A stretch of DNA of 64,000 nucleotides, from the NCBI GenBank assembly GCA_964577935.1, contig CAZOAJ010000009.1, forward strand, positions 1-64,000, given 5' to 3'. Both the position numbers and the translations under genes were made by a program. This document shows, piece by piece, positions 33,748 through 42,428 of this stretch. The DNA comes from JABDGV01 sp964577935. GTDB lineage: Bacteria; Chlamydiota; Chlamydiia; Chlamydiales; FEN-1388. Under the pieces are notes generated by a model. The model did no database searches, was not told the DNA's origin, and worked only from the letters and a program-made list of their open reading frames with translations. The number at the start of each line of letters is the position of its first letter. The stretch's first letter is position 1.

Positions 33748-35985
33748 ATGCAAATAATGACGCAGTACACATCATTCTCCACAAGTCTTCTTCATTCATA
33801 TTTCTTTCCATATCTTTTGTACGTTATTCTCACTATTTGTAGCTACTCAACAACACCTCTTTCTGCTCATCCCACGAAAGAGATATATGCAAAAACCCTC
33901 TCTAGTCTTGTTCAAAATTCTTCTGGAACACTTATAGACTTTTCCAGAGAGATCAAGACCAAAGCATCAGATCGCCCTGTAAAACAGAATATATCCCTTG
34001 AGTGGCCATACCTTATTGTAAAACAGGATATTTCATTAAAAAGCAAAGACGCAAAAGATTCGCTGGAAAGAAAAGTTTATATCGATCTTCATCAGATGGA
34101 AATTTCACTTGTTCCGGAATATAACGGGATACATCTCTCGGGAGGAGATCAATGTACGCTGATGTTTTCATCAAAAACATCTATGCAGGAGGCCTCTAGA
34201 ATTCTTTCAAGGCTCAAAGAAGAGTCCAAAGATGCAGTATGTACTCATGAACTTCCTTCTGAAATCGCAAGAAAATTTGGATATCAATTTCTTGCTGTTT
34301 CGCCAAGAGAGTTTGCCGAAGCACAATTTTCTACCCTGCTTTCACCGCTTTATTCCTTTAGAAACAACAGCAATACAAACCTCTGGTGCTGGCTTTCTAA
34401 ATGTCCAATCGACGCTCTCAAGGAGACAAAGAATCTATTTCAGCTGTTTGAAGAGGGGGGGGTGAAAGTCCCTATCTTTATTTACCCTCTCGAAGTTCTT
34501 GATACATCATGCTTTTATCTGACTGAAAAATGGAATGGAGCTTTTGAATGCTGTACTGATTCCAAATCTTCAAGACATCAATCTCCGCTCTCTAGTTCCC
34601 CAAAATCACTCAGTGACTTTCTTTCGTCCTGCAAACATCCATTTTTAATATTCTCAGAACAGCCTCAGCTACATAACCCCTTAGAGATAATTGTAAGTCA
34701 GCGTGATAAAAAATCACTTACCAACTGGGAACTCAATAGAACCAAGAAGACGTCAAACGAAAATAACCTCCCATTTACGCTCACTATTATTCCTCCATAT
34801 TTCGAAGAACTACCCCAAGGCGCAGGTCCAAGCTGGGCTTTAGGCCGCTCATCAAACTCGCCTTATGCCCTCCAATATGCTTTCAACGCTCTCTCCACAC
34901 AAGATCTAATTGATTTTATTCAATTGGAATACCCAAATCTTTATGAACTCCTCCAAAAGCAGAGCAGCTTTAAGCCTCATCAATCTATTGGGAAAAGGTT
35001 TGCCTCTTTAGATGAGAGTATTCATTCGAGCGAAAAAGATTATACCTCAACTCCGGATCAGAGGCGTTTTTTGAGGATTGCAACCCTAGCTCACGAGCTA
35101 GGACATCCTTTCGGACCGAAAGAGGAGCTTTACGTAAATACCTACCCTATTTTTTTATCTCTTCTAGAACAAAATGGCTTTCAAACTTCCTATGTTCATG
35201 TTCTTGATTGGTATTATCTACAAAATCCACCATCTCATCCTTTACGTCTTCTTTTTCAGATTGACCGCCTTACCTATCGTTCAGGGCTCAAAAAAGAAGA
35301 TGTTCTTTCGGCCTATATGCATCTCAATACTCTATTTGGCAAAACAGAGAAGATTAATCCCTCACACATCAACCTCTTCAAATCTCACGCCTTGTATCTA
35401 TCTGGTAAAAAGGCATCTTCTCCCCGCTACCCATTGAGACTTCTTTTTTCTAACTATTTTTGGGAAACAAGAGATGCTCAACATAGAGATGGCATGAGCC
35501 TAGCAAAAGTCCGATTGAAATATGAACGATCGATGCTCAAAAACCCACACAGTTCAATGTTTGGACGCTTTTCATCTTGGCTTGATAAAAAAGGGTATCA
35601 AAAATCGTCGACATGCTATTTAAAAGCATCCGATCTAGAGCAATATCGTGTCGAATTCCAAGGTCAACATCTTGTGAAACCTTCTCTTTCTCTTCCATCC
35701 AAAGAGGTCATGTTTATCATTTCAGAGGATGGAACCATATATTCAGGAATCAAAAAAGATGGAACTCTCGAGGAGCAATCCTTTTCACATGCTTCGTTCC
35801 TTGGAGGAGCTCCTGTCATTTGTGCTGGTAAATTTGAGGTCGATGCATCAGGAAAAATCTTATCAATTAATTCTCTCAGCGGACATTACCGTACATGCAA
35901 AAAAGAGATGAGGAACGCAAAAGAAATTCTTGAACGCAAGGGACTTGAGATCTCAAGTGGCATTAAAATGAAATCGCTCGAATAA
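33748..35985 (+). CDS. Exported protein with HELGH motif, effector candidate
   Basis: 745 aa. A long signal sequence covers residues 1-40 (SYFFPYLLYVILTICSYS). No family is recognised across residues 45-430. Residues 449-453 read HELGH within ATLAHELGHPFGPKEELY, which fits the HExxH zinc-protease motif, but I cannot identify a third ligand. The C-terminal 80 residues (VMFIISEDGTIYSG, then CAGKFEVDASGKILSINSLSGHYR ending at residue 715) form a module I recall at the ends of various effector-like proteins of intracellular bacteria. Starts at ATG 33748 or 33757, neither with a ribosome site, directly behind an array of about 14-bp repeats. Followed by a hairpin at 36010. Confidence 0.65.
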   Translation: MQIMTQYTSFSTSLLHSYFFPYLLYVILTICSYSTTPLSAHPTKEIYAKTLSSLVQNSSGTLIDFSREIKTKASDRPVKQNISLEWPYLIVKQDISLKSKDAKDSLERKVYIDLHQMEISLVPEYNGIHLSGGDQCTLMFSSKTSMQEASRILSRLKEESKDAVCTHELPSEIARKFGYQFLAVSPREFAEAQFSTLLSPLYSFRNNSNTNLWCWLSKCPIDALKETKNLFQLFEEGGVKVPIFIYPLEVLDTSCFYLTEKWNGAFECCTDSKSSRHQSPLSSSPKSLSDFLSSCKHPFLIFSEQPQLHNPLEIIVSQRDKKSLTNWELNRTKKTSNENNLPFTLTIIPPYFEELPQGAGPSWALGRSSNSPYALQYAFNALSTQDLIDFIQLEYPNLYELLQKQSSFKPHQSIGKRFASLDESIHSSEKDYTSTPDQRRFLRIATLAHELGHPFGPKEELYVNTYPIFLSLLEQNGFQTSYVHVLDWYYLQNPPSHPLRLLFQIDRLTYRSGLKKEDVLSAYMHLNTLFGKTEKINPSHINLFKSHALYLSGKKASSPRYPLRLLFSNYFWETRDAQHRDGMSLAKVRLKYERSMLKNPHSSMFGRFSSWLDKKGYQKSSTCYLKASDLEQYRVEFQGQHLVKPSLSLPSKEVMFIISEDGTIYSGIKKDGTLEEQSFSHASFLGGAPVICAGKFEVDASGKILSINSLSGHYRTCKKEMRNAKEILERKGLEISSGIKMKSLE

Positions 35986-36009
35986 GATAGGAAAATAGCA
36001 AAACTGGAT

Positions 36010-36033
36010 AGAGCCGATTTTTGATCGGGCTCT
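36010..36033. terminator. Hairpin between convergent genes
   Basis: AGAGCCGAT (36010-36018) pairs with ATCGGGCTCT (36024-36033) with one bulged base and a five-base loop TTTTG. It sits between the stop of the 745-aa gene (35985) and the stop of the convergent 178-aa gene (36054), so it can serve both. On the minus strand it is preceded, not followed, by T residues. Confidence 0.6.
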
Positions 36034-36053
36034 TAAAAAATTTACCGGACAAA

Positions 36054-36590
36054 TTAATGCATATTTAACCACTTGTCTCGTCGATGAAATCCCTTTTTCT
36101 TCTTTTTATCATCGATGACTTTTTGCTCTCCTATAGTTGAAGATCCAGTCTCGGTTTGATTCATGAGATCTTGACGAACATCCTGTTTTTCACCTTGATC
36201 CGAAAAAATTCCGCTCGTCGAATTCTCCTCCGAAATTATACCGCTCTCTTTAAAAGCCGATCCAGATGCCCCCTTGACCTGAAGATGAAGATCTCGAAGC
36301 ATCTGTTCAACCAAAGTTTTTCCGGATTGAATCTCTTTCCACTCGGCTTTTGAAAAGTGCTGCGGTTTTGATATAAACGCACGAAAGGCATGAGGCTCAA
36401 TATCTGCGTAATAAAAAGCATGTTCAAGACCGCGATTAATCTCATCGTGCATCTTTTTACATCGCTGGAATTCTCGCTGGAGCTCTTCCGAGCCTGAGGA
36501 AAAGGAATGGCGTGAGGAAAAGGATTTTTCTACTCTATGCTTACTTATCTCTGAGGCGGCCTCAAAGAGATCCTTATACTCTTTCTTCAT
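36054..36590 (-). CDS. Unidentified small charged protein
   Basis: 178 aa, no family recognised. Residues 1-95 are helical and charged (KDLFEAASEISKHRVEKSF, CKKMHDEINRGLEHAFYY), residues 110-160 are rich in Ser, Gly, Glu and Gln and probably disordered, and the C-terminus is basic (DKKKKKGFHRRDKWLNMH). There is no signal peptide. It could be a type III secretion substrate or a chaperone-like protein, but nothing shows this directly. It is downstream of htpG and the phosphatase gene on the same strand, with an 87-base gap. Confidence 0.6.
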   Translation of the reverse strand: MKKEYKDLFEAASEISKHRVEKSFSSRHSFSSGSEELQREFQRCKKMHDEINRGLEHAFYYADIEPHAFRAFISKPQHFSKAEWKEIQSGKTLVEQMLRDLHLQVKGASGSAFKESGIISEENSTSGIFSDQGEKQDVRQDLMNQTETGSSTIGEQKVIDDKKKKKGFHRRDKWLNMH

Positions 36591-36677
36591 GCACTGTTTT
36601 GTTGATATTTCGACATTACATTAAAACACAGATCCGCCTCAACGAGATCTTCTATATTTTTAATTGAAGGCTCGAAG

Positions 36678-37940
36678 TCATTCTCTGTTACTATGAGTAA
36701 TTCCTCGGGGAATATTTTGGAAGACTGAATCAATGATTCTACCTTCTGGTGTGATTGCAGATATAGTACGATCTTCGTCGCTGAGTGTAACTACACAAAA
36801 TTGAGAAACACCCTTTGTTATAGCAAAATAGGGAGATTTGCTTGCTCTTGTTGGAATTCGAGCCTTTACTCCCCAAGAACCGTCACCTACATAAATAACA
36901 CCGTCCGGATCAATATTTCCTTGAATCAAGGGGAAGGTTCTTTTATATGCATGGTCATGATTTTCAAATGCATATTGCAGATGATATTTTTCAAAAAGTG
37001 GAACCCAATACCTTCGAACTTTAGTGCTCCATTCATTTTTCATATAGCGAACACATGGATACGCCGGCACATGATAAAGAGCGATTTTGTTAGGAATATC
37101 CGTATCCAATATGAGTTGTTCTTCAAGCCAGCGAGTCTGAGCCCCTTCAATCGGATGTGTATGACCCGAATCAAGAAAATAGAATGACAAATAGGTATTA
37201 AAACGGAGAACTGAATAGCCTTGGGGTCCCGGCATTCTGAAGAGAGCATAATATAACGGAGCTTCTTCCGGGGTTTCACCATACTGCCCTTTCACCTCAT
37301 GGTTTCCTATGGTGACAAGAAGAGGAATCAATCTATTCCCATCAATTCTCATAGTGGAAAACCAAATCGACAGCCAATTTTGCCACCGGTAAAAGTGCTC
37401 TTTCTTCGATTTTTTCATTGGAGCGGCATAGGCCAAATCACCACCTAAAGCCACAAAAAGAGGCTGACATTCAGCAACACGTCGATTTGTACGCTCAAAT
37501 AGTTGTGGATCATCCGATATCGTATCACCGCCTACAGCGAATACAAGAGGCTTTTCAAGCCTTGATGGCGCCGTGAGAAACCTCCAAATATTTTTCTGCT
37601 GACCGATACGAAATTCATACTCTGTATTTGGCTCAAGACTTTCAATCAAAACACTTCCACAGGACTCTGAGGCATCTTCCGGAAGAGGCAGAACGAGACC
37701 CACAGTCTCGCTCCAGCTATGTTTTGAAGCATCCGTATCATAAGGCCGATAATACACCTTTACTGAAAGCGGCTTTTTTACAACAGGAGCAAGCCATGAA
37801 ATGGTCATTGATGTAAGCGGATCGGCTTCCCAAGTCAGCCAAATCGCTGAGTATTCATCTGAACTGTCTTTTCCGTATAAAAGGAGCGGAGAACTTCCAA
37901 AAACGCTCAGTAAAAAACAGAGTATGAATCTTGAGATCAT
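36678..37940 (-). CDS. Exported purple-acid-phosphatase-like metallophosphoesterase
   Basis: 420 aa. Signal peptide at residues 1-22 (RFILCFLLSVFGSSPLLLYG). Residues about 30-130 form a fibronectin-III-like domain typical of purple acid phosphatases (WLTWEADPLTSMTISW, ESLEPNTEYEFRIG). The metallophosphoesterase core follows: VFAVGGDTISD, VALGGDLAYA, VTIGNHEVKGQYG, ALYHVPAYPC and FENHDHAYKRTFP, which supply the Asp, Asn and His ligands of a two-metal centre. Expected to hydrolyse phosphate esters in the periplasm or outside the cell. The ATG overlaps the htpG stop by four bases, so the two genes are coupled. Confidence 0.85.
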   Translation of the reverse strand: MISRFILCFLLSVFGSSPLLLYGKDSSDEYSAIWLTWEADPLTSMTISWLAPVVKKPLSVKVYYRPYDTDASKHSWSETVGLVLPLPEDASESCGSVLIESLEPNTEYEFRIGQQKNIWRFLTAPSRLEKPLVFAVGGDTISDDPQLFERTNRRVAECQPLFVALGGDLAYAAPMKKSKKEHFYRWQNWLSIWFSTMRIDGNRLIPLLVTIGNHEVKGQYGETPEEAPLYYALFRMPGPQGYSVLRFNTYLSFYFLDSGHTHPIEGAQTRWLEEQLILDTDIPNKIALYHVPAYPCVRYMKNEWSTKVRRYWVPLFEKYHLQYAFENHDHAYKRTFPLIQGNIDPDGVIYVGDGSWGVKARIPTRASKSPYFAITKGVSQFCVVTLSDEDRTISAITPEGRIIDSVFQNIPRGITHSNRE

Positions 37941-39793
37941 CTATCTTTCTCGTTCATAAGGCTAGCATACTGATCGAGCAGAACAAAAAAGCTTGTAAAA
38001 AGAGCTGAAGTGTCCTGCTGGGGCAATTCCCCTTGAATAAATTTTTGCAAATTGACCATCGTTTTTGCTAAATCACACGCTTTAGCGGGATTTATCTGGT
38101 AGAGACTGTACAGAGTTTTAACAGATGGATTATTGGTATTAATAATCATCTTTTGGTCAACCTCTAGGCCATGTTTCTGATCTGCCTGAAAATTGTTCAA
38201 ATAATCACGAATTCGTCGTTTCTTTTCATCAAGTTGAATCACGATCGGAAGTGAATCATTTTTCAAGCTTTTTGCCTCAACCTGCACTGAATTAGATAAT
38301 CCGGCATTGGACAAGCTTGTTTCCAATGCTTTTCGGAAGAAATCAGCGATTTTTGAACCATAAGTTTTCCCATCTGCGTCAAGAATAGTAGATTCTCGTT
38401 CAGGATCAAAGAGGGTATCGGAATCTACAGCGTCTATTCGCTTGAAGTGAATTGGATGCTTCGATTTTTCATAAAGCATCATCAAGGGAGCATCAAGTGG
38501 AGATGAGCTAATAACTACAGGGGTACCCAAAGATTCCGAAGCATGCACCTTTGAATCCATGAGTGACGAGCTGGCAAAGTTTGGATGTACATATATACAT
38601 GAAGCTTCTGCCTCTTGAGAGCTTGCTCGTATCTCTTGAGCTGAAACCCACTTTCCTTCTGGGTTCTTCCAGAGCAGAAGATCTTCTACTTTGGAAAAAA
38701 ACTGTTCATCTTGAAGAGATCCGATTTTTAAAACCCTTTCGATATCACTCCAAACGGCTTCATATTTTTCTCGCTCATTTTTATAAAGCTGACCTATAGC
38801 ATCTGCCACTTTCTTCGTAATGTGGGTCGAAAGCTGTCTGACTGTTTTATCAACCTGAAGATAGCTTCGAGATACGTTTAAAGGAATATCAGGGCTGTCG
38901 ATAACGCCTTTCAACATCATCAGATATTCAGGAAGGATATCCGAACAATCATCTGAAACGAATACACGATTTGAATAAAGCCGAACCCCAGATGTCGACT
39001 GCGAAAACTCTTTAACATGAGGAAAGAAAAGAACCCCTTTAACGTGGAAGGGATAATCTACGTTCAAGTGTATCCAAAACAGAGGGGGCTCCTCAAAGGG
39101 GTAGAGTTTTGAATAAAATGATTTATAGTCAGCATCGGTACATTCTGAAGGACTCTTAATCCAAATGGGCGGGGTTGGATTGATAAGAGCCTCTTCAAAG
39201 TAGACAGGAAAGGGAAAAAATATGCAGTACTTTTCAATAAGCGATCTAAGATGCGCCTTGTTGAGATATTCCTGGCCTTCTTCATGAACATGAAGGATAA
39301 TGTCCGTTCCGACCTCTGCTCGAGGAAGATCTGCTATCGAATATTCAGTGCTTCCATCGCAGTTCCATACAATCCCTGTCTCTTCAGGCTTATACGACCT
39401 TGATCGAACCTCGACGCGCTCAGAGACCATATATGCTGAATAAAATCCTAGTCCAAAGTGACCTATAAAGGCATCTTGAACTTGGTATGTTTTAACAAAT
39501 TCTTCCGCTCCAGAAAAGGCGATTTGAGACAGATACTTTTCAGCTTCAGGAGCATCAAGGCCAATTCCATTGTCCGAAATAGTAATAGTTTTAGCCTTTT
39601 CATCAACTCGCACTTCTATTTTTGGAATAAAACCGAGACTTTCGCCTCTTTGCACTAAAACCATTCGCTTAGAAATCGCATCAGAGGCGTTGGAAATCAA
39701 TTCACGAATAAAAATATCGCGCTCTGAATAGAGCCACTTTTTGATAATCGGTAAAATATTTTCACTGTGGATGTTAAGTTGTCCCTTCTGCAT
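37937..39793 (-). CDS. htpG: Molecular chaperone HtpG (bacterial Hsp90)
   Basis: 618 aa from ATG 39793 (a TTG at 39811 adds six residues; the Met before QKGQLNIHSENIL matches the family start). GHKL ATPase motifs: ERDIFIRELISNASDAI, ITISDNGIGL and IGHFGLGFYSAYMVS. The middle domain has GVRLYSNRVFVSDD and DSPDIPLNVSRSYLQ. The C-terminal dimerisation part is present, so the protein is full length. ATP-driven chaperone for client proteins. Transcribed away from nqrF; the phosphatase gene follows in the same transcript. Confidence 0.93.
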   Translation of the reverse strand: MQKGQLNIHSENILPIIKKWLYSERDIFIRELISNASDAISKRMVLVQRGESLGFIPKIEVRVDEKAKTITISDNGIGLDAPEAEKYLSQIAFSGAEEFVKTYQVQDAFIGHFGLGFYSAYMVSERVEVRSRSYKPEETGIVWNCDGSTEYSIADLPRAEVGTDIILHVHEEGQEYLNKAHLRSLIEKYCIFFPFPVYFEEALINPTPPIWIKSPSECTDADYKSFYSKLYPFEEPPLFWIHLNVDYPFHVKGVLFFPHVKEFSQSTSGVRLYSNRVFVSDDCSDILPEYLMMLKGVIDSPDIPLNVSRSYLQVDKTVRQLSTHITKKVADAIGQLYKNEREKYEAVWSDIERVLKIGSLQDEQFFSKVEDLLLWKNPEGKWVSAQEIRASSQEAEASCIYVHPNFASSSLMDSKVHASESLGTPVVISSSPLDAPLMMLYEKSKHPIHFKRIDAVDSDTLFDPERESTILDADGKTYGSKIADFFRKALETSLSNAGLSNSVQVEAKSLKNDSLPIVIQLDEKKRRIRDYLNNFQADQKHGLEVDQKMIINTNNPSVKTLYSLYQINPAKACDLAKTMVNLQKFIQGELPQQDTSALFTSFFVLLDQYASLMNEKDR

Positions 39794-39961
39794 ATAGAAA
39801 CTCACACTCAAAATTGTTTACCTGAGAGAATACACACTTGAGCGATTTATTGGCGTCAAGCTCAGTGTACGTCTTGATTTTTGGGCTGTACAGTAGGTCA
39901 AATCGCACAAATTAATTCTTAAACATCCTTGAAATCCTAACGCATGAAACCAATCTATCTG

Positions 39962-39988
39962 TGCTTGCTTGGTATATATGCTTGCTTG
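39962..39988 (+). repeat. 10-bp direct repeat upstream of nqrF
   Basis: TGCTTGCTTG occurs at 39962-39971 and 39979-39988, 17 bases apart start to start, with TATATATG between. It lies 35-60 bases before ATG 40023 in the region shared by the divergent htpG and nqrF promoters. It may be a regulator site or chance; no factor is known. Confidence 0.3.
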
Positions 39989-40022
39989 CAATATCGGGTA
40001 CCACATATACCTAAAGGTGTAA

Positions 40023-41342
40023 ATGGCTGTTGGATTCATGACACTATCAATCGTAGATCAAATTGACTGGATTCTTTGCGGATATGCAGTAAGCGCTTTT
40101 GTGTTTATTGGAGTACTTCTTGCTACCCTTATCCTCCTAACAAAGGCGAAGTTTGCTTCGTCCACGCAATGCAAAATAGTGATTAACGATGATCCGCGCC
40201 TCTCAACACAAGTGGTTGCTGACACTACTTTACTTGATGCATTAAAAAAAGATGGCATTCCTATTCCCTCTCCATGTGGCGGGAAGGCAACGTGCAAACA
40301 GTGTAAAGTACAAGTGACCAAAGGCGCTGAAGAGCCTCTTGAAACGGATTGTTCGACATTCTCAAAAAAACAGCTGAAAGACGGCTGGAGACTCTCTTGT
40401 CAAACGAAGATTCACCATGACCTTAGTATTCATATTGAAGAGCACCTTTTAGGCGTCAAAGAATGGAAAGCTCGAGTTATCTCGAATAAAAATGTCGCGA
40501 CCTTTATCAAAGAACTCATAATCGAACTCCCTAAAGAATCTTTGATGAAGTATAAATCCGGAGGATACGCACAGTTTCATGTTCCTCCGTTTGTGACGAA
40601 TACCGACTCTTGGAAAGAAACGATCGACCCGATTTTTTGGAGTGACTGGGAAAAGTTTGGCATGTTCGGTCAGACAATTGATTTCAGTAATCTAAAAACC
40701 GAGGTGATACGCGCCTACTCTATGGCTTCATATCCCGCTGAAAAAGAAAAGCTGATCTACAATATTAGGATAGCAACGCCTCCATTCGTAGCAGGAAAAG
40801 TTTCAAAGGATATTCCTTGGGGAATCTGTTCCTCTTATGCTTTTTCATTGAAACCTGGCGATGAAGTAAAAATTTCAGGGGCTTATGGCGAATCTTTCAT
40901 GATCAACGATGAGAGGCCTATTTACTTTCTTATTGGCGGCGCAGGATCTTCATTTGGCCGAAGCCATATTCTTCATCTATTTAATACAGAAAACACGAAA
41001 AGACACGTGGAAATGTGGTATGGAGCCCGCTCCCTACGTGAAAATATCTACCAAAATGAATATGAAGAACTTGCTAAAAAGCACCCGAATTTCTCATACC
41101 ATCTCGTACTTTCCGAGCCCCTACCCGAAGATATAGAAGCTGGCTGGCCAACAAAAGATCCTCTTAAAACCAATTTTCTCTTCAGGTCGTTTGACCAAGC
41201 TGTTCTTAAACATCTTGAAGCCCCAGAAGAGGCTCTGTATTATGTATGTGGCCCTCCAATGCATAATAAGTCGGTTTTAAAACTCCTTGATGATTATGGA
41301 GTCCCACGTGAAAGCATCATTCTTGACGACTTCGGAAGTTAA
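40023..41342 (+). CDS. nqrF: Na+-translocating NADH:quinone oxidoreductase subunit F
   Basis: 439 aa, the NADH-oxidising flavoprotein subunit. One N-terminal transmembrane helix (ILCGYAVSAFVFIGVLLATLILL). A [2Fe-2S] ferredoxin domain with CGGKATCKQC and a fourth cysteine in RLSCQTK. FAD binding at RAYSMASYP and NADH binding at FLIGGAGSSFGRSHIL, then YYVCGPPMHNKSV near the C-terminus, which ends in the usual DDFGS. ATG 40023 has AAAGG six bases upstream. Electrons from NADH pass from FAD to the 2Fe-2S centre and on through the membrane subunits. First gene of a same-strand run with the Rsm22-like gene and nadE. Confidence 0.95.
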   Translation: MAVGFMTLSIVDQIDWILCGYAVSAFVFIGVLLATLILLTKAKFASSTQCKIVINDDPRLSTQVVADTTLLDALKKDGIPIPSPCGGKATCKQCKVQVTKGAEEPLETDCSTFSKKQLKDGWRLSCQTKIHHDLSIHIEEHLLGVKEWKARVISNKNVATFIKELIIELPKESLMKYKSGGYAQFHVPPFVTNTDSWKETIDPIFWSDWEKFGMFGQTIDFSNLKTEVIRAYSMASYPAEKEKLIYNIRIATPPFVAGKVSKDIPWGICSSYAFSLKPGDEVKISGAYGESFMINDERPIYFLIGGAGSSFGRSHILHLFNTENTKRHVEMWYGARSLRENIYQNEYEELAKKHPNFSYHLVLSEPLPEDIEAGWPTKDPLKTNFLFRSFDQAVLKHLEAPEEALYYVCGPPMHNKSVLKLLDDYGVPRESIILDDFGS

Positions 41343-41402
41343 GTGTGGTACAATCAATTATGCAATGCTGCAACGATGCATACATAATTACAAGAGTCTA
41401 GA

Positions 41403-42428
41403 ATGGTCGAACTTCCTGATGAAATTCTCGATAGAATCCACTCTTTGGTGGGTGCTATCGAGACAAAGAAACTCCTTCAAGCCTACATTCTTATTCAAGA
41501 GCGCTACCGGCAAAAAAAACCATTTCGGCTTGAATCACTCGAAGAGCATCTTGCCTATCTTGCTTTAAGACTTCCTGCGACATACGCTGCCTGCTATAGA
41601 GTCTTGCAACGACTAGTCGAAGCAGCGCCTCATTTTTCGCCCAAATCAATGCTCGACTTGGGGTCAGGACCTGGATCTGCAGTTCTTGCAGCGCTTAGCT
41701 GTTTTTCATTAGATAAAATCGATCTTATTGAACAAAACAAACTCTTTATAGACGTAGGAAGAAAGCTCCTCCAGGGCGTTAATGATCAAGCCCAAGAGAT
41801 ACAAAAAGAGATACAATTCGACTGCCGTAACTTTAACAACTATTCTATTACGAATGACTATGACGTCATTATGGCAAGTTATAGTTTCTCTGAGGCTCCT
41901 CAAGAGGTTACAAAGAGGCTCATCGAAGAAGGCCTTTCCAAATGCACCTATTTTATTATTGTTGAGCCAGGCACGCCTTATGGTTTTGCATCTCTTATGC
42001 AATATCGAGATCAAGCCATTAAACTTGGCGCTACGTGCATCGCTCCATGTCCCCATAACTTAACTTGTCCCATGATCGCAGGAAACAAAGAGTCTAAAGC
42101 CTCTGAATCCTCTCAAGTTTGGTGTCATTTTTCTGAACGCCTCCCTCGATTTCATCTTCAAAAAGTATTGAAAGAGGCAACTTTAGGATTCGAAGATGAG
42201 AAGTATTGCTATCTCATATTATCAAGCAACACGAGTAGCAAAACAAGCGGATCAATATCTCACAACTCATCTCGAATTGTGAACACCCCTCAAAAACACT
42301 CAGGGCATGTTAGACTTTCTCTTTGCACGCCCTCTGGGACACTTGAGACCCAAACGATTTCGCGAAGAGATGGCTCGCTATATAAGGCTGCTAGAAAATC
42401 TGAATGGGGAGACCTTTTGAAACCATGA
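41403..42428 (+). CDS. Rsm22-like ribosomal methyltransferase family protein
   Basis: 341 aa. SAM-binding motif LDLGSGPGSAVLAAL near residue 82, then IDLIEQNKLFIDVGR. DYDVIMASYSFSE and FIIVEPGTPYGFASLMQYRDQ match the Rsm22 family, as does the cysteine cluster CIAPCPHNLTCPM followed by WCHFSERLPR, which in mitochondrial METTL17/Rsm22 carries an iron-sulphur site. The C-terminal 60 residues (SGHVRLSLCTPSG) resemble the family's small beta domain. Rsm22 proteins assist small-subunit ribosome assembly. It overlaps nadE by four bases at the preferred nadE start. Confidence 0.85.
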   Translation: MVELPDEILDRIHSLVGAIETKKLLQAYILIQERYRQKKPFRLESLEEHLAYLALRLPATYAACYRVLQRLVEAAPHFSPKSMLDLGSGPGSAVLAALSCFSLDKIDLIEQNKLFIDVGRKLLQGVNDQAQEIQKEIQFDCRNFNNYSITNDYDVIMASYSFSEAPQEVTKRLIEEGLSKCTYFIIVEPGTPYGFASLMQYRDQAIKLGATCIAPCPHNLTCPMIAGNKESKASESSQVWCHFSERLPRFHLQKVLKEATLGFEDEKYCYLILSSNTSSKTSGSISHNSSRIVNTPQKHSGHVRLSLCTPSGTLETQTISRRDGSLYKAARKSEWGDLLKP

